From positions 1 to 41,801 of the forward strand of contig CALXDM010000013.1 of the NCBI GenBank assembly GCA_944387065.1: 41,801 nucleotides of DNA, read 5' to 3'. The position numbers and the translations under genes are program-made. This DNA is from an uncultured Oscillospiraceae bacterium. Lineage in GTDB: Bacteria > Bacillota > Clostridia > Oscillospirales > Oscillospiraceae. The notes under the pieces were generated by a model that searched no databases, was not told the DNA's origin, and saw only the letters and a list, made by a program, of their open reading frames with translations. Position 1 is the stretch's first letter; each line of letters begins with the position of its first letter. Positions 7,837 to 16,527 of this stretch are shown piece by piece.

Positions 7837-9999
7837 TTATTCCGCCGGGGTGGGCCCATCCTCTGGGCCGGCGGGCGGGGGGCTCCCCGCCTCCTCTGAC
7901 GGTCCCGGAGGCGGAACCACAGGCTGGCTGGTGATATGGATGGAACGGGCAGGGGGTTCGATGTCCCCGCCCTGCGGACCCGATTGGGTGGAGGCGTACG
8001 GATCCTCCACCAGGGCGGGGTCGCGCCCCTCGATGATGGCCACCATCTCCGCCCCGGTGATGGTCTCCTTCTCCAGCAGGTAGGCCACCACCTTGTCCAT
8101 GTCCTCCCGGTTGGCCCGGATGATCTCCACCGCCTGCCGGTAGCACTGGTCCAGGATGTCCTTCACTGCCTTGTCCATCTGGGCGGCGGTGTCCTGGGCG
8201 CAATCCATGCCGTAGCCCCCGTCCAGGTACTGGTTGCGGCGGGAGGCCAGAGCCATCATGCCAAACTGCTCGCTCATGCCGAACATGGCCACCATGTTCC
8301 GGGCAATGTTAGTGGCGTCCTGGATGTCCTGGCTGGCCCCGTTGGTCATGGTGTTCATCACCACTTCTTCCGCCGCACGGCCGCCCATGGACACGGTGAT
8401 TTTGGCCATCAGCTCGTCCTTGGTGCGCAGCTCGGTCTTGTCCTCCTCCGGCATCAGCAGGGTGTAGCCCAGGGAACCCTGGGTATGGGGCACAATGGTA
8501 ATCTTCTGCACCGGCTCGGTGTTCTTCTGCTTGTAGGCCACCATGGCATGGCCCACCTCGTGGTAGGCCACCAGTTTCTTCTCCAGCTCGGTGAGCACGC
8601 TGCCCTTCTTCTCCGTGCCGGCGATGACCAGCTCAAAGGCGGCCAGCAGGTCCTCCTGGGTCACCAGGCGGCGGCCGCGGCGCACCGCCCGCAGGGCGGC
8701 CTCGTTGACCAGGTTGGCCAGGTCCGCCCCCACGCAGCCGGCGGTGGCCAGGGCCACCTTCCTCAGGTTCACGTCCTCGGCCAGCTTGATGTTGCGGGTG
8801 TGCACCTGCAAGGTGGCCAGCCGCCCGGCCAGGTTGGGCCGGTCGATGATGATGCGCCGGTCAAAGCGGCCCGGGCGCAGCAGAGCCTGGTCCAGCACCT
8901 CGGGGCGGTTGGTGGCCGCCAGCAGGATGACCCCCTTGGTGGCGTCAAAGCCGTCCATCTCCGCCAGCAGCTGGTTCAGGGTCTGCTCCCGCTCGTCGTT
9001 GCCCCCCATGCGGTTGTCCCGGGACTTGCCGATGGTGTCGATCTCGTCGATGAACACGATGCAGGGGGCCACCTTGCTGGCCTCTTTGAACAGGTCCCGG
9101 ACCCGGCTGGCCCCCACACCCACGAACATCTCCACGAAGTCTGAGCCGGAGATGGAGAAGAAGGGCACGTTGGCCTCCCCCGCCACCGCCTTGGCCAGCA
9201 GGGTCTTGCCGGTGCCCGGCGGCCCCACCAGCAGCGCACCCTTGGGCAGCTTGGCGCCGATCTCGGTGTATTTTTGCGGGTTGTGGAGGAAGTCGATGAT
9301 CTCGGTCAGCGACTCCTTGGCCTCGTCCTGACCGGCCACGTCCCGGAAGGTCACGCCGGTCTGCTTCTCCATATATACCTTGGCGTTGGCCTTGCCAACC
9401 CCGCCGATGCCGCCGATGCCGCCGCCGGCCCCCATCTTCTTGAACATATACCGGTAGAGGAAAACCATGGCCACCACCAGGATCAGGGTGGGCAGCACAT
9501 AGCTGACCACGGCGGACATCATATACTGCTCGTTGGTCACCAGTTCCTCGGAGACCTTCACCTCGTTTTCCACCAGCAGGTCCATCAGCCCATCATCAGA
9601 CACCGTGGTCAGCGGAGCGCACTGGAACACCACCGACTGGCCGGACAGCTCCCGCCCACCGGCAAACAGGTCCATCAGGTTGACCCCGCCGCCCACCCGG
9701 TTCTCCAGCTCCTGGGCGTACTGAGTGAGCGGGGGCGTGCCATCCTTCACGGTGAAGTAGTAGGCGTTGGAACTCGTCTGCACCTCTTCCACATATCCCT
9801 CGGCCACCCACTCCCGGAACTCCGTGTAGGCCACGGTGACCCGGCTCGAGGTGCGCATAGAGCTCATGCAGGTGTTCAGCAGCACCACCAGCAGCAGCGC
9901 CCAGATGACGATGCTCAGAAAACTGAGGGAAGGCTTTTTCTTATTGTCGTTCTGGCGATTATGATTGTTTTGATTGCTGGGTTTGTTGGGCCCGGCCAT
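7837..9999 (-). CDS. ftsH: ATP-dependent zinc metalloprotease FtsH
   Basis: 720-residue membrane AAA+ protease that degrades misfolded and regulatory membrane proteins. Order: short cytoplasmic Asn/Gln/Lys-rich tail, TM1 (about 25-45), extracytoplasmic domain, TM2 (about 162-186), AAA+ module with Walker A GPPGTGKT (259-266), Walker B VFIDEID (315-321) and arginine-finger region [10 protein letters not shown], then the protease with HEVGH (480-484). The C-terminal tail is Pro-rich and probably disordered. The start is the ATG at 9999 with AAGGAG 9 nt upstream; longer in-frame starts lack a ribosome site. It lies alone on the minus strand behind a leader of about 170 nt. Confidence 0.97.
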   Translation of the reverse strand: MAGPNKPSNQNNHNRQNDNKKKPSLSFLSIVIWALLLVVLLNTCMSSMRTSSRVTVAYTEFREWVAEGYVEEVQTSSNAYYFTVKDGTPPLTQYAQELENRVGGGVNLMDLFAGGRELSGQSVVFQCAPLTTVSDDGLMDLLVENEVKVSEELVTNEQYMMSAVVSYVLPTLILVVAMVFLYRYMFKKMGAGGGIGGIGGVGKANAKVYMEKQTGVTFRDVAGQDEAKESLTEIIDFLHNPQKYTEIGAKLPKGALLVGPPGTGKTLLAKAVAGEANVPFFSISGSDFVEMFVGVGASRVRDLFKEASKVAPCIVFIDEIDTIGKSRDNRMGGNDEREQTLNQLLAEMDGFDATKGVILLAATNRPEVLDQALLRPGRFDRRIIIDRPNLAGRLATLQVHTRNIKLAEDVNLRKVALATAGCVGADLANLVNEAALRAVRRGRRLVTQEDLLAAFELVIAGTEKKGSVLTELEKKLVAYHEVGHAMVAYKQKNTEPVQKITIVPHTQGSLGYTLLMPEEDKTELRTKDELMAKITVSMGGRAAEEVVMNTMTNGASQDIQDATNIARNMVAMFGMSEQFGMMALASRRNQYLDGGYGMDCAQDTAAQMDKAVKDILDQCYRQAVEIIRANREDMDKVVAYLLEKETITGAEMVAIIEGRDPALVEDPYASTQSGPQGGDIEPPARSIHITSQPVVPPPGPSEEAGSPPPAGPEDGPTPAE

Positions 10000-10175
10000 A
10001 GACACACGCTCCTTCATTTTCAGGCCGCCGGGATGCCCCAGGGCAGGGGCAGGGCTCTTGTCCGCGCCGGGCGCGCCCAGGGGGCGCATCCCCCTGCGGC
10101 GCGCGGCCGCCCCGCACCCGATCCGTCCGGTCGAACCCGCGCAGGCCCGCGGCGCCGTCGGATCCTGTGTCCCTC

Positions 10176-10204
10176 ATTGTAGCATACTCCACCCTCAAAA
10201 ACAA
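10176..10204 (-). promoter_or_regulatory. Promoter of ftsH
   Basis: On the minus strand: TTGTTT, 17-bp spacer, TACAAT (complement of 10176-10181). This gives a GC-rich 5' leader of about 170 nt (10000-10170) with short inverted repeats and no recognised riboswitch or CIRCE element. Confidence 0.65.
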
Positions 10205-10316
10205 GAAATGTTCGCTCCAGCGTTGTAAACTTTCTATGACCATCTCCCCCACCCCTCGCCCCATCCCACGACAGGCATCCCCATTCCGGCAGGGCCCGAC
10301 GGCGATTTTCCCTCTT

Positions 10317-10343
10317 TTGTTTTCCGGCAAGGCATGGTATGAT
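10317..10343 (+). promoter_or_regulatory. Weak candidate promoter of rlmB
   Basis: TTGTTT (10317-10322), 15-bp spacer, TATGAT (10338-10343). The spacer is short, so this is tentative. It lies about 65 nt before the rlmB start. Confidence 0.35.
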
Positions 10344-10407
10344 GGACAGGATCAGACAAGCGCCGCTCCCGCCCCGGGCCGGAGCGCCGGTAAGGAGATG
10401 GACCGCT

Positions 10408-11181
10408 ATGAAGCAGCACAGCCGCCCCCCTGTCCCAGAGCGGGAGGGGGCCGATGGGCTCATCGAGGGGCGCAACGCGGTGATGGAGGCCCTGCGCGCC
10501 GGCACCCCCATCGACAAGCTCTATCTCGCCCGGGGGGAGACGGACGGCACCCTGGGCCGCCTGGCCGCCGCCGCCCGGGCCCAGGGGGTTGTGGTGGTGG
10601 ACGCCGACCGGCGCAAGCTGGACAGCATGAGCCGCACCCACAGCCATCAGGGGGCCATCGCCGTGGCCGCCGTGCGAGCCTACGCCCAGGTGGACGACCT
10701 GCTGGCCATCGCCCGGGAGCGAGGGGAACCCCCCCTGCTGGTGGTGTGCGACGGGCTGTCCGACCCCCACAACCTGGGCGCGGTCATCCGCACCGCCGAG
10801 TGCGCCGGCGCCCACGGGGTCATCCTCCCCAAGCGTCGCTCGGCGGGGCTCACCGCTGTGGTGGCCAAAACCAGCGCCGGGGCGGTCAGCCACCTGCCGG
10901 TGGCCCGGGTGGCCAACCTGCCCGCCCTGCTGGACCAGCTCAAGCGGGAGGGGATCTGGGTGTTCGGCACCGCCGCCGACGGGAGCACCGGCCTGTATGA
11001 GGCCGACCTGAAGGGCCCGGCCGCCATCGTCATCGGCAGCGAAGGGGCGGGCATGGGCAGGCTGGTGCGGGAACAGTGCGACTTCTTGCTCTCCATCCCC
11101 CTGCGTGGCCGGGTCAGCTCCCTGAACGCCTCCACCGCCGCGGCCATCGTGCTGTACGAGGCGGTGCGCCAGCGCACCTGA
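10408..11181 (+). CDS. rlmB: 23S rRNA 2'-O-methyltransferase, RlmB/TrmH family
   Basis: 257-residue SPOUT methyltransferase. An N-terminal substrate-binding domain (GLIEGRNAVMEALRAG) precedes the knotted catalytic domain with the three family motifs: DGLSDPHNLGAVIRTAEC (Asn and Arg), VIGSEGAGM and IPLRGRVSSLNAS. RlmB methylates G2251 in the 23S rRNA peptidyl-transferase region using S-adenosylmethionine; paralogues act on other rRNA or tRNA sites, so the exact target is inferred. The ATG at 10408 is preceded by TAAGGAG at 10-nt spacing. A degenerate P-type ATPase-like gene follows after 24 nt. Confidence 0.9.
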   Translation: MKQHSRPPVPEREGADGLIEGRNAVMEALRAGTPIDKLYLARGETDGTLGRLAAAARAQGVVVVDADRRKLDSMSRTHSHQGAIAVAAVRAYAQVDDLLAIARERGEPPLLVVCDGLSDPHNLGAVIRTAECAGAHGVILPKRRSAGLTAVVAKTSAGAVSHLPVARVANLPALLDQLKREGIWVFGTAADGSTGLYEADLKGPAAIVIGSEGAGMGRLVREQCDFLLSIPLRGRVSSLNASTAAAIVLYEAVRQRT

Positions 11182-11205
11182 ACCCCAAGGAAAGGAGCTT
11201 CCCCC

Positions 11206-13278
11206 ATGTCGGAACGCAAAGACCCACCCTCCAAGGGCAAGGACAAGCCCTATTCCGTGGACGACATCCTGGCCGAATACGGCAGCGGAAAGTACGACAA
11301 AGGCTCCAGAAAGGTGATCTCGTTCCCTGAGGAAGGGCCGGATGGCTCCCGACCCGCCCCAACCGACCCCACCCCTCCCAAGCCCGCTGCCCAGCCAGGG
11401 CAGGACCAGGCCCCCCCTCCAATAGCCCAGATCTCTCCCAAGGGGTTGGGCCGCCAGCTGGCCGCCCGGCTGTCCACCCTGCTGCGCCGGGCCGACCACT
11501 ACGCCGACCATATGTACGACCAGGCCGAGCCGGACGAACAGACCGTCAAGGCCGAGCGGTACATCCCCGGCGTGGACCGGGAGGAGCCCCAGCCGGACGA
11601 GCCTCCCACGCCGTCCCGCCGGAAGCCCCGGCCCTCAGCCCCCACCCCGCCGGACACCGCCCCCGCCCAGCTGGCCGAGCGTTGGCAGCAGGGGCTGAAG
11701 GGCCGCCGGTGGCGAACCTGGCTGGCCTTCTCCCTCAGTTTGGCCGCCGTGCTGCTCTCCCTGGAGCTGCCCCTGCTGGACTGGTCCGCCCCACCGCTGG
11801 ACACCGTGCGTCTGGCGGCGCTGTCCAGCCTGCTGGCCCTGGTGGGCCTGCTGTGCTGGGAGGTCATCGTGCGCGGCCTGGCCCGGCTGTGCACCCTGCG
11901 CCCCGGGGCGGAGAGCCTGGCCGCCCTGGCCTGGCTGTTCACCCTGGGTGACGCCCTGGTGCTTCTTGGGACGGACTACCGCCAGGGCCTGCCCTGCTGC
12001 GCCGTCACCGCCCTGGGCCTGGCCTTCTCCTTCTGGGGGGACACCCTGCGCCGCCGGGGGGACCGGCTGGGGGCCAAGACCGCCGCCCTCACCCGTACCC
12101 CCTATGTGGTTACCCTGGACGAGGGCAAGTGGAACGGCCGGCCGGCCTACGCCAAGTGGTCCGGCCCAGCCGCCGGCTTTGGCAGCCAGCTCCAGATGGA
12201 GGACGCCGCCCAACGGGCCTACCGGGTGGCCGCCCCCCTGCTGCTGCTGGCCTGCCTGCTGTGCCCGCTGATGGCCGCAGTCAGCTGTGGGGACGCCGGC
12301 CGCTTCCTGTGGTCGGCCTCTGCCTGCTTCACCGCCGCCTGCGCCTGGTCCGCCCTGCTGGCCTACGGTCTGCCCTATCACAAGCTGGCCCAGCGCCTGC
12401 AAAAGCTGGGGGCCGCCCTGGCCGGCTGGCCGGGGGTGGCCCGCTGCCGCGCCGCCGGCATCCTCATGACCGACCTGGACCTCTTCCCCCCCGGCAGCGT
12501 CCAGGTGGCCCAGGTGCGGGTATTTGGCGGGGTGTCCACCGAGAAGGTGGTGGCCTATACCGCCACCCTGCTGCGGGTGTTCCAATGCGGGCTCACCCGC
12601 CCCTTCCACGACCTGCTGCGCGCCCAGGGCGCCGTCTACCGGGAGGTATCCGCCCTGCGCCCGGAGGAGGGCGGCCTGTCCGGCGTGATCCATAACCAGG
12701 AGGTGCTGGTGGGCACCGCCTCCTTCCTGCGGGTGATGGACGTGCCCCTGCCCCAGGGGCTGAACATCAAGCACGCGGTTTTTTGCGCCATCGACCGGGA
12801 GCTGGCCGGGATGTTTCCCCTGAACTACGCCATGAGCCCCGCCGTCAGCCCCGCCCTGTCCGCCCTGATGCACGCGGGCATCTCCCCCATCCTGGCCACC
12901 CGGGACTTCAACCTCATCCCCGCCCTGCTGGGCCAGAAGTTCAAACTGCCGGTGGACAAGATGGCCTTCCCCCCTGTGCTGCGCCGGCTGGAGCTGTCCC
13001 AGCCCGACCAGCCCCACAGCGACACCCCCGTGGCCCTGCTGGGCCGGGAAGGGCTGAACGTGTACTCTGACGCCGTGGTGGGCGCCCGCCGCCTACGCCT
13101 GGCGGTGCGCCGCAGCCTGGCCTTCACCCTGCTGGGGGCGGCAGTGGGGGTTTGCCTCACCTTCTACCTCACCTATGTGGGCGCCTGGGACTCTCTCACC
13201 CCCGCCAACTTCCTGGTGTTCATGCTGGCCTGGTTAGTCCCCGAGCTGGTCCTGGCCAACTGGGTCAACCAGTTCTGA
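11206..13278 (+). CDS. Degenerate P-type ATPase-like membrane protein, catalytically dead
   Basis: 690 residues, unrecognised by name. Residues 1-165 are a Pro/charged-rich, probably disordered cytoplasmic tail. From 170 it follows the plan of a P1-type ATPase: four membrane segments (about 172-190, 203-222, 237-255, 262-278), a very short actuator region (about 280-338), two more segments (342-360, 368-388) ending in a Pro (GLPY) where TM4 has CPC, and a cytoplasmic part. There GILMTDLDLFPPG (419-430) sits where DKTGT belongs, GLSGVIHNQEVLVGTASF (490-507) resembles the nucleotide-domain strand, ATRDFN (564-569) replaces TGDN, and LLGREGLN (611-618) replaces GDGxND. Two terminal membrane segments follow. 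TGE, DKTGT, TGD and GDGxND are all lost, so no ATP-driven transport is expected. AAAGGAG precedes the ATG; rlmB is 24 nt upstream. The homology is my reading, not a search result. Confidence 0.8.
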   Translation: MSERKDPPSKGKDKPYSVDDILAEYGSGKYDKGSRKVISFPEEGPDGSRPAPTDPTPPKPAAQPGQDQAPPPIAQISPKGLGRQLAARLSTLLRRADHYADHMYDQAEPDEQTVKAERYIPGVDREEPQPDEPPTPSRRKPRPSAPTPPDTAPAQLAERWQQGLKGRRWRTWLAFSLSLAAVLLSLELPLLDWSAPPLDTVRLAALSSLLALVGLLCWEVIVRGLARLCTLRPGAESLAALAWLFTLGDALVLLGTDYRQGLPCCAVTALGLAFSFWGDTLRRRGDRLGAKTAALTRTPYVVTLDEGKWNGRPAYAKWSGPAAGFGSQLQMEDAAQRAYRVAAPLLLLACLLCPLMAAVSCGDAGRFLWSASACFTAACAWSALLAYGLPYHKLAQRLQKLGAALAGWPGVARCRAAGILMTDLDLFPPGSVQVAQVRVFGGVSTEKVVAYTATLLRVFQCGLTRPFHDLLRAQGAVYREVSALRPEEGGLSGVIHNQEVLVGTASFLRVMDVPLPQGLNIKHAVFCAIDRELAGMFPLNYAMSPAVSPALSALMHAGISPILATRDFNLIPALLGQKFKLPVDKMAFPPVLRRLELSQPDQPHSDTPVALLGREGLNVYSDAVVGARRLRLAVRRSLAFTLLGAAVGVCLTFYLTYVGAWDSLTPANFLVFMLAWLVPELVLANWVNQF

Positions 13279-13284
13279 GCCCCC

Positions 13285-13308
13285 CTCTCGTCAGAAGGCG
13301 AGAGTTTT
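13285..13308 (+). terminator. Weak terminator after the P-type ATPase-like gene
   Basis: CTCTCG and CGAGAG pair (6 bp) around an 8-nt loop, followed by TTTTCC. Confidence 0.5.
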
Positions 13309-13447
13309 CCCCTTCTATTCGTCAAAAAATAAGCAATTTTTCACAATTTTTTCACCTTATATATTTACCTTTTGTCCATATCGTATAAATTAAATCCCCC
13401 TTTTTGGTGGTTTTTCCCCTTGCTTTTCCACCTGTTTTCCACTAACA

Positions 13448-13482
13448 TGAAATCGTCTTAAATGGCGGCCAAAGGCCTCCAT
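13448..13482 (+). promoter_or_regulatory. Candidate cre-like site and dyad upstream of mglB
   Basis: TGAAATCGTCTTAA (13448-13461) matches the CcpA cre consensus with two mismatches. It abuts an inverted repeat, ATGGCGGCC-AAA-GGCCTCCAT (13462-13482, 8 of 9 paired), about 30 nt before the mglB start. The dyad could be an operator or a 5' mRNA hairpin. A TATAAA at 13384-13389 is a possible -10, but no good -35 is seen. Carbon-source control is inference. Confidence 0.35.
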
Positions 13483-13510
13483 CGAAACTGTAAGACAAAG
13501 GAGAATTGAT

Positions 13511-14803
13511 ATGAAAAAAACTCTTGCATTGCTCCTGGCCGCCCTGATGGCCCTCAGCCTGGCCGCCTGTAGCGGCGGCGGCAGCGACAGCTCTGAGGCC
13601 CCTGCCAGCGGGGATCCCGCCAACTCCGGCAGCACCGCCGACGTGGCCAACGCGGAGAAGCCCCTGGTCTGGTTCAACCGCCAGCCCTCCAACAGCACCA
13701 CCGGCGAGCTGGACACGGAGGCGCTGAACTTCAACGAGGACACCTACTATGTGGGCTTTGACGCCAACCAGGGCGCCCAGCTCCAGGGTGAGATGGTTCT
13801 GGACTACATCCAGACCAACATTGATACCATTGACCGCAACGGCGACGGCGTCATCGGCTATGTGCTGGCCATCGGCGACATCGGCCACAACGACTCCGTG
13901 GCCCGCACCCGCGGCGTACGCGCCGCCCTGGGCACCGGCGTAACGGTGGACGGCGCTATCAACAGTGACCCCATCGGCACCAACACCGACGGCACCTCCA
14001 CCATCGTGCAGGACGGCACCCTGGAGATCAACGGCACCACCTACACTGTCCGAGAGCTGGCCTCCCAGGAGATGAAGAACTCCTCCGGCGCCACCTGGAA
14101 TGACTCCACCGCCGGCAACGCCATCGGCACCTGGGCCGCCGCTTTCGGCGACCAGATCGACGTCGTGGTATCCAACAACGACGGCATGGGCATGGCCATG
14201 TTCAACGCCTGGTCCAACCAGAACGGCGTGCCCACCTTCGGCTATGACGCCAACTCCGACGCGGTGGCCGCCATTGCCGACGGCTACGGCGGCACCATCA
14301 GCCAGCACGCCGACGTGCAGGCCTACCTGACCCTGCGGGTGCTGCGCAACGCCCTGGACGGCGTGGACATCGACACTGGCATCGGCACCGCCGACGAGGC
14401 GGGCAACGTGCTCAGCGACGACGTGTACCGCTATGATGAGACCTCCCGCTCCTACTACGCGCTGAACGTGGCGGTCACCGCCGAGAACTACCAGGACTTC
14501 CTGGACTCCACCGCGGTGTACGCGCCCGTGTCCAACCAGCTGGACGAGGCCAACAACCCTGTGCGCAGCGTATGGCTGAACATCTACAACGCCGCGGACA
14601 ACTTCCTGAGCGGCACCTATCAGCCCCTGCTGGAGAAGTATGACGACCTGCTGAACCTGGACGTGGAATACGTGGGCGGCGACGGCCAGACCGAGAGCAA
14701 CATCACCAACCGGCTGAGCAACCCCGACCTGTATGACGCCTTCGCCATCAACATGGTGAAGACCGACAACGCCGCCTCCTACACCACCATCCTCAGCCAG
14801 TAA
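13511..14803 (+). CDS. mglB: Galactose/methyl-galactoside-binding lipoprotein, apparently circularly permuted
   Basis: 430 residues, lipoprotein signal with LAAC (Cys20). Residues 50-333 match galactose-binding protein from its middle to its end: LVWFNRQPS (Asn56), calcium loop DRNGDGVI (108-115), GHNDSVAR (His126, Asp128, Arg132), Trp196, SNNDGM (Asn223), FGYD (Asp246). The family's first 80 or so residues are missing at the N terminus and appear at the C terminus (352-430): VWLNIYNAADNFLS (Tyr359, Asp363, Phe365), then FAINMVKTDNAASY. These match VTIYKYDDNFMS and LAINLVDPAAAG of E. coli MglB. A linker of about 20 residues (333-352) joins the old termini. All sugar contacts remain except the last Asn (Gln265 here). 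It binds sugar for the MglA/MglC importer. AAAGGAG precedes the ATG. Confidence 0.9.
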   Translation: MKKTLALLLAALMALSLAACSGGGSDSSEAPASGDPANSGSTADVANAEKPLVWFNRQPSNSTTGELDTEALNFNEDTYYVGFDANQGAQLQGEMVLDYIQTNIDTIDRNGDGVIGYVLAIGDIGHNDSVARTRGVRAALGTGVTVDGAINSDPIGTNTDGTSTIVQDGTLEINGTTYTVRELASQEMKNSSGATWNDSTAGNAIGTWAAAFGDQIDVVVSNNDGMGMAMFNAWSNQNGVPTFGYDANSDAVAAIADGYGGTISQHADVQAYLTLRVLRNALDGVDIDTGIGTADEAGNVLSDDVYRYDETSRSYYALNVAVTAENYQDFLDSTAVYAPVSNQLDEANNPVRSVWLNIYNAADNFLSGTYQPLLEKYDDLLNLDVEYVGGDGQTESNITNRLSNPDLYDAFAINMVKTDNAASYTTILSQ

Positions 14804-14858
14804 AGGGAATGAAGCTGTTCTGACCGGAAGGCCCTTCTGATCACGAACGCATAGCGCA

Positions 14859-14926
14859 TTAGGGAGAAGGCATTCTTCGCTCGCGGGAGAAATATCTCTC
14901 CGTTGGAGGAAGGGCCTTCTCCCTAA
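14859..14926 (+). repeat. Long intercistronic hairpin between mglB and mglA
   Basis: TTAGGGAGAAGGC (14859-14871) pairs perfectly with GCCTTCTCCCTAA (14914-14926). An inner GGAGA/TCTCC hairpin (14886-14901) sits in the loop. No T-tract follows. It is probably an mRNA-stabilising or processing hairpin that keeps the binding protein in excess over the rest of the transporter. Confidence 0.75.
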
Positions 14927-15004
14927 TTGCAGTTTCGGGAAGCAACCCTTGGCAGGCCCGGCCCCTGCCAAACCGACTAACACAGTATAATGGGAGTAAC
15001 AAAC

Positions 15005-16513
15005 ATGGCTGAAAGAAAAGACGACATCGTCCTGTCCATCCGTGGCATGAGCAAGTCTTTCGGTCGCAATCGCGTGCTGGACCACATTGATCTGGACGTC
15101 AGGCGCGGGACGATCATGGGCCTCATGGGGGAGAACGGCGCGGGCAAGTCCACCATGATGAGGTGCCTGTTCGGCACCTACCAGAAGGACGAGGGAAAGG
15201 TGCTGCTCAACGGCCAGGAGATCAACTTTTCCGGCCCCAAGGCCGCCCTGGAAAACGGGATCGCCATGGTCCATCAGGAGCTAAACCAGTGCCTGGATCG
15301 GAGCGTCATCGACAACCTGTTCCTGGGCCGCTATCCCACCAACTCCGCCGGCGTGGTGGACGAGGGCAAGATGAAAAAAAAGGCCGCCGAGCTGTTCCGC
15401 CGCCTGGGCATGACCGTGAACCTGTCCCAGCCCATGCGGAATATGTCCGTCTCCCAGCGGCAGATGTGCGAGATTGCCAAGGCCATCTCCTACAACGCCC
15501 AGGTCATCGTCCTGGACGAACCCACCTCTTCGTTGACGGTGCAGGAAGTGGCAAAGCTGTTTGACATGATGCGCTCCCTGAAAGCGCAGGGAATTTCGCT
15601 GATCTATATCTCCCATAAGATGGATGAGGTCTTTGAGATCTGCGATGAGATCTCGGTCCTGCGGGACGGCAAGCTGGTGATGACCAAACCCGCCCAGGAC
15701 ACCAACATGAACGAGGTGATCTCCGCCATGGTGGGCCGCACGCTGGAAAACCGTTTCCCACCGGTGGATAACACCCCGGGGGAGGTCATCTTCTCTGTCC
15801 AGCACCTGTCCACCAAGTACGCCCCCCATCTGCAGGACATCTCCTTCGACGTGCGGGAGGGGGAAATCTTCGGCCTGTACGGGCTGGTGGGCGCGGGGCG
15901 GACCGAGCTTCTGGAGACCATTTTCGGCGTGCGCACCCGGGCTGCGGGCCGGGTGTACTTCAAGGGCCACCTGATGAACTTCGCCAACGCCAAGCAGGCC
16001 ATCGAGCACGGCTTCGCCCTCATCACCGAGGAGCGCAAGGCCAACGGCCTGTTCCTAAAGTGCGACTTGACGTTCAACACCACCATCGCCAATCTGGAGC
16101 AGTACAAGACCGGGCTGGCCCTGTCCGCCTCCAAGATGGTGAAGGCCACCAATCGGCAGATCCGGACCATGCGCACCAAGTGCATGGGGCCTGACGATAT
16201 GATCACCAGCCTGTCCGGCGGCAACCAGCAGAAGGTCATCTTCGGCAAGTGGCTGGAGCGCTCGCCCCAGGTCTTTATGATGGATGAGCCCACCCGGGGC
16301 ATCGACGTGGGCGCCAAGTACGAGATCTATGAGCTGATCATCCGCATGGCAAAGCAGGGTAAGACCATCCTCGTGGTCTCCTCGGAGATGCCCGAGATCC
16401 TGGGCATCACCAACCGCATCGGCGTGATGTCCAACGGGCGCCTGTCCGGGATTGTCAACACCAAGGACACCAATCAGGAAGAGCTCTTGCGGCTGAGCGC
16501 GAAATACCTATAA
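15005..16513 (+). CDS. mglA: Galactose ABC transporter ATPase MglA
   Basis: 502-residue tandem ABC ATPase that energises sugar import with MglC. The first cassette has Walker A GENGAGKST (42-50), the family's altered signature VSQRQM and Walker B VIVLDEPTSSL. The second has the degenerate Walker A GLVGAGRTE (Arg for Lys, usual in this family), signature LSGGNQQKV and Walker B VFMMDEPTRGID. Length and motifs fit MglA/RbsA-type proteins. The ATG at 15005 is preceded by GGGAG at 8 nt. It is third-strand central in mglB-mglA-mglC, 14 nt before mglC. Confidence 0.95.
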   Translation: MAERKDDIVLSIRGMSKSFGRNRVLDHIDLDVRRGTIMGLMGENGAGKSTMMRCLFGTYQKDEGKVLLNGQEINFSGPKAALENGIAMVHQELNQCLDRSVIDNLFLGRYPTNSAGVVDEGKMKKKAAELFRRLGMTVNLSQPMRNMSVSQRQMCEIAKAISYNAQVIVLDEPTSSLTVQEVAKLFDMMRSLKAQGISLIYISHKMDEVFEICDEISVLRDGKLVMTKPAQDTNMNEVISAMVGRTLENRFPPVDNTPGEVIFSVQHLSTKYAPHLQDISFDVREGEIFGLYGLVGAGRTELLETIFGVRTRAAGRVYFKGHLMNFANAKQAIEHGFALITEERKANGLFLKCDLTFNTTIANLEQYKTGLALSASKMVKATNRQIRTMRTKCMGPDDMITSLSGGNQQKVIFGKWLERSPQVFMMDEPTRGIDVGAKYEIYELIIRMAKQGKTILVVSSEMPEILGITNRIGVMSNGRLSGIVNTKDTNQEELLRLSAKYL

Positions 16514-16527
16514 CGGGGGCATTGCAG

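Noticed and set aside
11635..13017. 460-residue antisense ORF over the P-type ATPase-like gene
   Set aside because: Gln/Gly/His-rich low-complexity translation typical of a shadow frame. The plus strand has a ribosome site, membrane segments and continuous structure.
13442..15274. 610-residue antisense ORF over mglB
   Set aside because: It is a shadow of the GC-rich coding strand of mglB and mglA, biased to Gly, Val and His, with no ribosome site or family motif. Mgl motifs on the plus strand are unambiguous.
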